DNA of 64,000 nucleotides from Bacteroidales bacterium. Lineage in GTDB: Bacteria; Bacteroidota; Bacteroidia; Bacteroidales; UBA932. Position 1 is the stretch's first letter. Each line of letters opens with the position of its first letter. The stretch lies in the NCBI GenBank assembly GCA_017630215.1, contig JAGBVR010000008.1, positions 1 through 64,000 on the forward strand, in the 5' to 3' direction. The notes under the pieces are model-generated. The model saw only the letters and a program-made list of their open reading frames with translations. It was not told the origin of the DNA and did no database searches. Below are positions 1-6,879 of the stretch, one piece after another. The translations under genes and the position numbers were made by a program.

Positions 1-1
1 G

Positions 2-1561
2 GGTCTCATGACCAAGGAAGGTGACTATTATGTAGGTAAGAACGTCCCTCTCGTGACAGCGAAGACTCTTTATGACGGTGCCGACCAGATCGAGTTCAAG
101 ATCGTCGAGACCGGAACATGGGACGGCTACGGTGTAGCAGCAGGTACAGCTGCCGCTTCTGCAAATGCAGAGATTGCAGTCGTTGCAGGTGGTGACAACA
201 TCCCTGTAGTCGCAGCAGAAGGTGCTTATGACGTTTACTTCGACAAGGCAAACGGTAAGGTATGGGTAATGACTCCGGGCTACAAGCCAGGTGAGGAAGT
301 TCCTGGTGGAGAGGAGCCTGCAGACTATGATATCGACGGAAAGCAGTGGCTCTTTACTTGGAATGCACTTGGTGGTGCACCTTGTGTTATTGACTTCGGT
401 GTAACTCAGCCGGGTACAGCTGTCCTTGCTTACGATATGGGAGCTATTGATCCTTCATATGCAGGCATTTACTTCCCATATATGTTCGGTGAATATACTA
501 TTACCAAGACAGATGGTACATCAGGTGTAGTTGCATTGACAGCTGATGGTATGACAATCGAGATCCCTTACTCAAATGCTACAGCGAACTCAGTTCATTT
601 TGCAACAATGGCTCTGCTTGAAGAAGATATTGACTGTACCCTTGCAACTTCACCGGTAGTTGTTTATATGGAGGCGACTCAGGGTCTTGCTGACGGAGAA
701 TATTGGATCATTGCTGACGGTAAGGTGGCAACTCCTCTGACTGGTAACTATGGTTACCTTCAGGTGGTGGATGCAGTGGATGGCAGAAGCACAGCAGCCA
801 ATGCATTCACATTCACTCAGGTCGATGCCGGCCTTTACACTATCCAGGACGCCAACGGTAAGTTCTACTATCAGACAGGCTCATACAACAGCTTCAACGT
901 TGCTGATGAGGATGGAATGACAGATGAATTCCTCTGGGAAGTATATGATACAGGAAACGGTCAGTTCGCTATAATCAACTATGAGGTTGGTAAGTTCGTC
1001 CAATACGACACTCAGTACAATTCATATGGCTCTTATATGGACGAAAGAGGTATTATGCCTACTCTCGTTCTTGCTGAAAATCCTGTAACTGAGCCGGAAC
1101 CTACTCCGGGAGAGGCTCTCGCACATCCGCTTACAAGCAACATCGAGTGGACACTCGGCACAAAGGCTTACAGCGATAAGGCTATAATCAACGGAAATGC
1201 AGATGTATCTGTTCTCAAGCTTGGAACAAGTGAGCTTGCAGGTGACGCGACAGTGGTTATTCCTGCAGGAACGACAAAGGTAGGATTCTACGGTGTGGCT
1301 TGGAAAGGCAAGACCGGTACTTTGACTGCGTCTTCAGATATTGCTGGCGGCAAGTTCTATGAGATGAACTTGGTTTCAAATGCCGGTGCAACCAGTACGG
1401 CTCCATATACAATGACAGTATCTGACGAGACTGATTACTATGAACTCGATGTAGTGGCTCTTCTGGGTTCACCTTGTCCGATGGATCTTCCTGTAACCCT
1501 TTCTACTGTGGAGGGTGCGACCCGCGTCATTATCTTCGGACTTAACTACTATACAGAGTAA
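2..1561 (+). CDS. C-terminal part of a large modular surface/secreted protein (5' end outside window)
   Basis: The frame is open to the left edge and shows no signal peptide or ribosome site near its first ATG (position 8), so the true start lies upstream. About 519 residues are visible. The first ~95 residues, ending near a YDVYFDKANGKVWVM stretch, resemble the beta-sandwich modules of SusE/SusF-like outer-membrane lipoproteins; a Gly/Glu/Pro linker follows. The last ~145 residues form a module (WTLG...KAIINGN...LKLGTS...GDATVVIP.GTTKVGFYGV) that is clearly homologous to the C-terminus of the next gene. Many extracellular Bacteroidales proteins look like this. The exact function is not recognisable. 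A strong terminator follows, so this gene closes its own transcript. Confidence 0.75.
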   Translation, partial: GLMTKEGDYYVGKNVPLVTAKTLYDGADQIEFKIVETGTWDGYGVAAGTAAASANAEIAVVAGGDNIPVVAAEGAYDVYFDKANGKVWVMTPGYKPGEEVPGGEEPADYDIDGKQWLFTWNALGGAPCVIDFGVTQPGTAVLAYDMGAIDPSYAGIYFPYMFGEYTITKTDGTSGVVALTADGMTIEIPYSNATANSVHFATMALLEEDIDCTLATSPVVVYMEATQGLADGEYWIIADGKVATPLTGNYGYLQVVDAVDGRSTAANAFTFTQVDAGLYTIQDANGKFYYQTGSYNSFNVADEDGMTDEFLWEVYDTGNGQFAIINYEVGKFVQYDTQYNSYGSYMDERGIMPTLVLAENPVTEPEPTPGEALAHPLTSNIEWTLGTKAYSDKAIINGNADVSVLKLGTSELAGDATVVIPAGTTKVGFYGVAWKGKTGTLTASSDIAGGKFYEMNLVSNAGATSTAPYTMTVSDETDYYELDVVALLGSPCPMDLPVTLSTVEGATRVIIFGLNYYTE

Positions 1562-1582
1562 TATCTTTATTCGAGAAGAATC

Positions 1583-1616
1583 AAGGGTGGCTCATGATGA
1601 GTCACCCTTTTTTTTG
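1583..1616 (+). terminator. Rho-independent terminator
   Basis: An 11-12 bp stem (AAGGGTGGCTCA / TGAGTCACCCTT, one G.T pair) with a TGA loop is followed by eight T. It lies 21 bp after the stop of the partial surface protein gene. Confidence 0.9.
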
Positions 1617-1625
1617 CTTATATGC

Positions 1626-1657
1626 GTTGTACTATGTGTGAAAAATTACTATTTTTG
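1626..1657 (+). promoter_or_regulatory. Bacteroidota-type promoter of the nuclease/TonB operon
   Basis: GTTG at 1626-1629 is followed after 20 bp by TATTTTTG (1650-1657), matching the Bacteroidota -33/-7 consensus (TTTG, 19-21 bp, TAnnTTTG). It sits about 55 bp before the ATG at 1714, just after the upstream terminator. Confidence 0.65.
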
Positions 1658-1713
1658 TAGGTTCAACTGACTTGAGGTAAGAGATTGAAATATTAATATT
1701 TATACAAGTAACG

Positions 1714-4500
1714 ATGAAACTTAGAAATCTTTTTTGGGGAGCGATAGCTTCTTTGGCTGCTTTTGCAGCTTGTGAGGAACCGGAGCAGAATCTGGGTGTT
1801 CCTGACATTTCTCTCAGCGTGACTGAAATGACATTTGACCAGAAAGGTGGCGACCAGGAACTTGCCGTTAAAGCTACACGTGACTGGAAGGTCGAGACAG
1901 ATGCCGACTGGGTGGTGGTTTCTCCGGAATCTGGTGCAGCTTCTGCTGAAGCATACAAGGTGACTGTGACGACTTTGGAGAATGCCGGACTGGATCGTGA
2001 GGCAAGCCTCAAGTTCACCATCGGTATGAAGAGCAAGTATCTGACTGTATACCAGGATGGTCCTGGCGGATCTGCTGAGGCCCTCATTGTGTATTACAAT
2101 GACTTCGATAAGGAGGAGGCGACCAAGACTTATGGCTCAAGTGGTGGCAGCTGGCCATACCTCGATCAGTTCGAGGGCTGGAAGAATGCTACCGGAACAG
2201 GTGCGGCTAATGTCTCATACTCGTTCAAGGGTATGTCTGCACGTGCCAACTCTACATCTGACAGCAACTATTCTGACTATGCCGGCTCTGGTAAGAACAA
2301 TATGTTCTTTGGCTCGGCAGCTTACTTCTCTACAAACAACATCGCTCTCGGCGGTGCAAAGGATTTCACACTTACATTCGGTACAGAGAAGTATTCTCAG
2401 GACAACGGCAGCGTATTCACTAACTCTGAGTACAAGATATTCCTCAGCAAGGACGGCTCCAAGTGGGTGGAACTCACTGACTATACATTTGCGGGAGGTA
2501 CCACTGAGGGCCGCTGGAATATTGCGACAGCGAACTTCTCAGTGCCCGAAGGAACAGAGAATCTCTCTATCTGCATGCAGGTTACAGTGGCAAGTTCATA
2601 CCGTATGGATGATATGAAGCTTGTTATTTCTGAAGGTGGTGCTGCGGTGGATTTCTCTAAGGCTGTCGAGATGGACTTTGCAGCCGGTAACACAGGTGGC
2701 AACCCTGGTGGCGGCTCATCTGACGCTACTGCTATCTACAGCAACAATTATGACAGGTCGGCGGCTGCACAGGGTTCTAATGGCTGGCCGTTCCTCGACC
2801 AGTCTGACGCTTGGAAGAATGCCGCAGGAACAGGTGCCGCCAATGTTACATACAATTCGAAGAATGTAACTGTAAGAAACAACTCCAATTCAAATGGTTC
2901 TTATTCAGACTATGAGGGATCTGGTCTGAACAATATCTTCTTCGGTAAGGACTTCCCATATTTCTCAACAAACAATATCGCCCTTAACGGAGCGACTGAC
3001 CTTACTCTCACTTTCGGTACTGAGAAGTATTCTCAGGAACACGGAAGCATATTCACTAACAGCGAGTATCACATCTGGCTCAGTGCTGACGGAAACAAGT
3101 GGGTGGAGCTTACAGACTATGCTTTCGCAGGTACTGCTTCCGGAAGATGGAATGTGGCTACTGCAAACTTCACAGTTCCTGCAGGAACAGCAAACCTTTC
3201 AATCTGTATGCAGGTGGATGTGGCAAGCTCATATCGTCTGGATGACTTCAAGCTCGTAGCTTCTGCAACAGCCGGTACTGCAATTGACTTCTCTCAGGCA
3301 GTGGAGAAGGATTTCACTGCAGGTGGAACACAGGGTGGCGGTGAAGAACCGACTCCTCCTTCAGGCGGTTCTTCGACAACTATTGCAGAGATTCTCGCTA
3401 CTTCGGGAACCCTCGCATCAGGAACAAGCATTGAGGCTGTAGTAATCTCTAACAGAGCTCTCAACAATCTTACTTCGAAGAAGGGACTTTATGTTCAGGA
3501 TGCTACAGGCGGACTTCAGTTCTATCTTGCTGCAAATCACGAATTCAATTTCGGTGACAAAGTTCAGATAGACCTTTCAGGTGCAAGTGTAGGTGAATAC
3601 AACGGAGCTGTACAGATCAGCGGTCTTCCTTTGGAAAACATTTCGCTTGTATCTACCGGAAACACTGTTACTCCAAAGACTGTTTCAGTAGCGGATTTCC
3701 TTGCAAATAAGTATGAGGGACAGTATGTGGCAATCGAGGGTGTGCAGGTTGCGGATGCCGATCTCGACAGGACTTTTGTTGAAAACGACTCTCATACAAG
3801 CATCAATGTGGTGACTGCAGACGGACAGACTTTTGCAATCTTCTCCTCTAAGTATGCTTCATATGGTTCGGCAAAGGTGCCTCAGGGGTCTGGTACCATC
3901 AAGGGTATCTCATCTATCAGCAAGGGTGCGATGCAGGTAATCTTCGCTCAGGATTCGGACTATGCAGGACTTACCGGAACCCGTTTCGACGGAACCACTC
4001 CTCCAAGTGGTGGCGACCAGGGTGGTGATCAGGGAGGCGACGATCCTGTGACTCCACCTTCAGGTGATGGTCAGTATGATTCTGAACTTACCTGGACTCT
4101 TGGTGCCAATGCATACGATGTGACATCCCAGACTCCACAGAAGGCGATTGTCAACGGAGTAATGGTAGAGAATCTTCTTAAACTCGGAAAGTCTTCGGCT
4201 GGTGGAGATGCTACAGTATCCATTCCATCCGGAACCACAAAGATCGGATTCTACGCTGTTGGTTGGAACAAAAGCAATGGTACAGTATTGACTTGCGTGG
4301 CTGGAAGCTCAACCGAAAATCTTACTTTGGCTGCGAATACAGGTGCTGTTGGCAATCCTGATCCAACATACGAAATCACAGTAACAGATTCGGATTATTT
4401 TACAGTCACCATACCTTCAGGAACTCAAAGTGTTGTTCTGAAGACTACCGGTAAGGAGAACTGTCGTGCTGTCATTTTCGGACTTAAGGCTGTTAAATAA
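1714..4500 (+). CDS. Modular surface lipoprotein: BACON, duplicated ~200-residue domain, OB-fold (DUF5689-like), shared C-terminal module
   Basis: A lipoprotein signal peptide ends in AFAAC. Seen in order: a BACON-like domain at about residues 28-117; two tandem copies of a ~200-residue jellyroll-like domain (about 122-330 and 338-540), each with the block TLTFGTEKYSQ and ending in SSYR.DD.KLV; an OB-fold/DUF5689-like domain (about 553-760, motif GLYVQDATGGLQFY); a Gly/Asp/Pro linker; and a C-terminal module (786-928) shared with the upstream gene. BACON and such sandwich domains usually bind extracellular ligands. It starts a run of five co-directional genes containing two secreted nucleases and a TonB receptor, so a surface nucleic-acid-binding role is plausible but inferred. 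Confidence 0.8.
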   Translation: MKLRNLFWGAIASLAAFAACEEPEQNLGVPDISLSVTEMTFDQKGGDQELAVKATRDWKVETDADWVVVSPESGAASAEAYKVTVTTLENAGLDREASLKFTIGMKSKYLTVYQDGPGGSAEALIVYYNDFDKEEATKTYGSSGGSWPYLDQFEGWKNATGTGAANVSYSFKGMSARANSTSDSNYSDYAGSGKNNMFFGSAAYFSTNNIALGGAKDFTLTFGTEKYSQDNGSVFTNSEYKIFLSKDGSKWVELTDYTFAGGTTEGRWNIATANFSVPEGTENLSICMQVTVASSYRMDDMKLVISEGGAAVDFSKAVEMDFAAGNTGGNPGGGSSDATAIYSNNYDRSAAAQGSNGWPFLDQSDAWKNAAGTGAANVTYNSKNVTVRNNSNSNGSYSDYEGSGLNNIFFGKDFPYFSTNNIALNGATDLTLTFGTEKYSQEHGSIFTNSEYHIWLSADGNKWVELTDYAFAGTASGRWNVATANFTVPAGTANLSICMQVDVASSYRLDDFKLVASATAGTAIDFSQAVEKDFTAGGTQGGGEEPTPPSGGSSTTIAEILATSGTLASGTSIEAVVISNRALNNLTSKKGLYVQDATGGLQFYLAANHEFNFGDKVQIDLSGASVGEYNGAVQISGLPLENISLVSTGNTVTPKTVSVADFLANKYEGQYVAIEGVQVADADLDRTFVENDSHTSINVVTADGQTFAIFSSKYASYGSAKVPQGSGTIKGISSISKGAMQVIFAQDSDYAGLTGTRFDGTTPPSGGDQGGDQGGDDPVTPPSGDGQYDSELTWTLGANAYDVTSQTPQKAIVNGVMVENLLKLGKSSAGGDATVSIPSGTTKIGFYAVGWNKSNGTVLTCVAGSSTENLTLAANTGAVGNPDPTYEITVTDSDYFTVTIPSGTQSVVLKTTGKENCRAVIFGLKAVK

Positions 4501-4505
4501 GCAGG

Positions 4506-5687
4506 ATGAAGGTATTCGATTATATATCCAGGGCTGCAGTGGTCGTGATGATCTTCTGCGCCCTTTTTATGGTTTCGTGTAAGAGACCGTCAGCGGATCC
4601 TTCCGCTCTTGAGGTGTCTGTAAAGACCCCTGTCGTGGATTCCGGAAAAGGACAGATGTTCGTGAATGTAAAATGCAGCGGACATTGGACCCTGGCACTT
4701 ACTGATGCCATGGATGGAAAGGATGTGGATTGGGCAAGTCTCAGCGTTACATCAGGCAATGATGATAAAAGCAATGTAGTACTCTCTTATCAGGTGAACG
4801 CCTCAGAGCAGAGCCGAAAGCTCAATATTGTACTTGGCGACGGTCTTCATTGGGTGGCTTGCTCCGTGGAGCAGATGGGGTCGGGAAAGCAGCCAGAGCC
4901 GGAACCTGATCCCGTGCCTGAAACTGAACTTTCAAAGACCGGCTGGCTGGAACTTCCTGCTATGGATAATCCCGATCTGGGATATTATACCCATAGCTTC
5001 GAGATGGGTGGCAGAAGATACCGAAACTACTCTTTCGGATGGAGTCAGGAAGATCGTGTGGCTCTTTGGGTAGCTTATCCGTTATGCAGATTGTATACAA
5101 ACGGAAGTGTCGGCAGGACCAATGAATGGGCGCTTGATCCGCTTCTTGGAGAGGACTCTGCAGCGCCGTTCGGAGGTTATGCTGGCAGTTATGCGCGAGG
5201 CCATCAGCTTCCGTCTGCCGACCGTCAGTGCTGCTACGAGGCTAATGCTCAGACATTCTACGGAACCAATATGACTCCGCAGCTCAATGCTCACAATGAG
5301 AAAATCTGGGCAGACTTGGAGGCTAAGGTAAGAGGTTATGCCAATACATCTGATACGACTTATGTAGTCACTGGAGTCATTGTTAGCCCATCCAGCAAGA
5401 AGGAAAAGGACTCTTACGGCAATAGCGTGACAGTCCCTGACGCCTATTTCAAGGCTGTGCTCAAATATAGCAAGTCATCGACTCTCGGGGCATGGAATGC
5501 AGCGGCTTTCTATCTTGAACATAAGGCTTATTCCGGTAATGTCACTAAAGAACATTCAATGTCGGTCGATGAACTGGAAGAACTTACAGGAATCGATTTC
5601 TTTGTCAATCTTCCAGTAAAGATCGGAGAAGACCAGGCTGCAAAACTCGAGGCGGCGGATCCCGCTCAGTCTTCTGTATGGTGGTAA
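4506..5687 (+). CDS. Secreted lipoprotein DNA/RNA non-specific endonuclease (NUC1 family)
   Basis: The signal peptide has lipobox MVSC. Residues ~35-130 form a BACON-like sandwich, then a Pro/Glu linker, then a beta-beta-alpha-Me nuclease domain (about 150-390). The hallmark reads YARGHQLPSADR with the catalytic His at residue 233; the metal-site region NMTPQLNAHN follows at 255-263, then W..LE. In the classical family the motif is DRGH, so the Asp is Ala here. The enzyme should cleave DNA and RNA at the cell surface. The gene lies 5 bp after the previous one and 17 bp before the EEP gene, pointing to one transcript for extracellular nucleic-acid digestion. Confidence 0.85.
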   Translation: MKVFDYISRAAVVVMIFCALFMVSCKRPSADPSALEVSVKTPVVDSGKGQMFVNVKCSGHWTLALTDAMDGKDVDWASLSVTSGNDDKSNVVLSYQVNASEQSRKLNIVLGDGLHWVACSVEQMGSGKQPEPEPDPVPETELSKTGWLELPAMDNPDLGYYTHSFEMGGRRYRNYSFGWSQEDRVALWVAYPLCRLYTNGSVGRTNEWALDPLLGEDSAAPFGGYAGSYARGHQLPSADRQCCYEANAQTFYGTNMTPQLNAHNEKIWADLEAKVRGYANTSDTTYVVTGVIVSPSSKKEKDSYGNSVTVPDAYFKAVLKYSKSSTLGAWNAAAFYLEHKAYSGNVTKEHSMSVDELEELTGIDFFVNLPVKIGEDQAAKLEAADPAQSSVWW

Positions 5688-5704
5688 AAGACAATATGTT
5701 GCAG

Positions 5705-6781
5705 ATGAAAAAAATATCGCTAATTTTTGCGGCATTAGTGCTTTTCTGCATTTGTGCCCAGGCCCAGAAGGCCGAAAAGAACTATGTCATCGGATTCTAC
5801 AATCTCGAGAATCTCTTTGACACCTACAATGATCCGGCAAAGAATGATGAGGAATTTCTTCCGGATGGCAAGAATAAATGGACAGAGGCCAAGTATCAGA
5901 AGAAACTTCAGAATATGGCCAAGGTCATCAAGTCGATGAAAGAAGAGAACGGAGCATGGCATGCCCTGCTCGGAGTTTCCGAGATCGAGAATCGTCTTGT
6001 TCTGGAGGATCTCGTGATGGAACCTCAGATAGCTGAAGCTAACTATCAGATCGTGCATTATGACGGTCCGGACAGACGTGGTGTGGACGTGGCTCTTCTT
6101 TATAATCCTAAGGTCTTTACATTTCTTGACAGCGAATCGATTCCGTTTACTTTCGAAGGCAGTTCCATTGACTGGATCCAGTCTAAGGAGGAAAGGGATT
6201 ATTTCAGAACCCGTGACATCCTGATGGTTCACGGAACCATTGACGGGGAGCATTTCGCCATCTATGTGGCCCACCTTCCTTCACGCGCTGGTGGCAAGAA
6301 GGGTGGCAATCAGCTACGTGACCGCGGAGGCGAGATCATGTACGAGCATTCGATGAAGATGCAGGAGAAATATCCGGGCATCAAGATCGTATGCATGGGT
6401 GATATGAACGACAATCCTACCGATCCTTCAATGGCTCAGTATCTCCATGGAAAAGAGCATAAGGATGAGGTGACAGATGCAGATTTCTTCTCGCCTTTCA
6501 CTTCAATGCTCAAGGCCGGATTCGGCTCCCTTGCATATCAGGGCGTATGGAGCATATATGACCTCCTTCTGGTCAATAATGCCCTTGCAAACCCTCAGGA
6601 GGGCACTTTCGGTATCCGCCAGCTCCACAAGAAGGGCTATTACGGAAGAGTGTACAGTGCCAAGTTCCTGACCAATCAGCAGGGACAGTACAAGGGTACT
6701 CCGTTCAGAACATTCTCGAACGGTGCGTTTATCGGAGGTTACAGTGACCATTATCCGACTTACATTGTAATTACTAAATAG
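5705..6781 (+). CDS. Secreted endonuclease/exonuclease/phosphatase (EEP, DNase I-like) family protein
   Basis: 358 residues with a cleavable signal peptide (MKKISLIFAALVLFCICAQA). The ATG at 5705 is preferred over 5678 because only it starts a normal signal peptide and it avoids overlap with the nuclease gene. EEP signatures are complete: NLENLFDT, GVSEIENR (metal Glu), DRRGVDVALLYN, HLPSRAGG, GDMNDNPTD and the terminal SDHYP. The family hydrolyses phosphodiester or phosphomonoester bonds. Export and its place between a non-specific nuclease and a TonB receptor suggest it degrades extracellular DNA/RNA or oligonucleotides, though phospholipid or inositol phosphates cannot be excluded. Confidence 0.85.
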   Translation: MKKISLIFAALVLFCICAQAQKAEKNYVIGFYNLENLFDTYNDPAKNDEEFLPDGKNKWTEAKYQKKLQNMAKVIKSMKEENGAWHALLGVSEIENRLVLEDLVMEPQIAEANYQIVHYDGPDRRGVDVALLYNPKVFTFLDSESIPFTFEGSSIDWIQSKEERDYFRTRDILMVHGTIDGEHFAIYVAHLPSRAGGKKGGNQLRDRGGEIMYEHSMKMQEKYPGIKIVCMGDMNDNPTDPSMAQYLHGKEHKDEVTDADFFSPFTSMLKAGFGSLAYQGVWSIYDLLLVNNALANPQEGTFGIRQLHKKGYYGRVYSAKFLTNQQGQYKGTPFRTFSNGAFIGGYSDHYPTYIVITK

Positions 6782-6784
6782 TAA

Positions 6785-6866
6785 GGAGATTCTCACGTCG
6801 TCACTGGCGTGACTCCTCAGAATGACAAAGTCACTTTGTCATCCTGAACGAAGTGAAGGATCTGTA
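6785..6866. repeat. Interspersed repeat with a 10-bp perfect hairpin
   Basis: The 98-bp gap before the TonB receptor gene holds ATGACAAAGT, a 1-nt loop, then ACTTTGTCAT (6822-6842), directly followed by TCCTGAACGAAGTGAAGG. It looks like an intergenic repeat family; a second variant with TGTCATTTCGACTGAGC lies before galE. It separates the EEP and receptor genes and could fold in the mRNA. Confidence 0.5.
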
Positions 6867-6879
6867 TAATAAAATTCAA

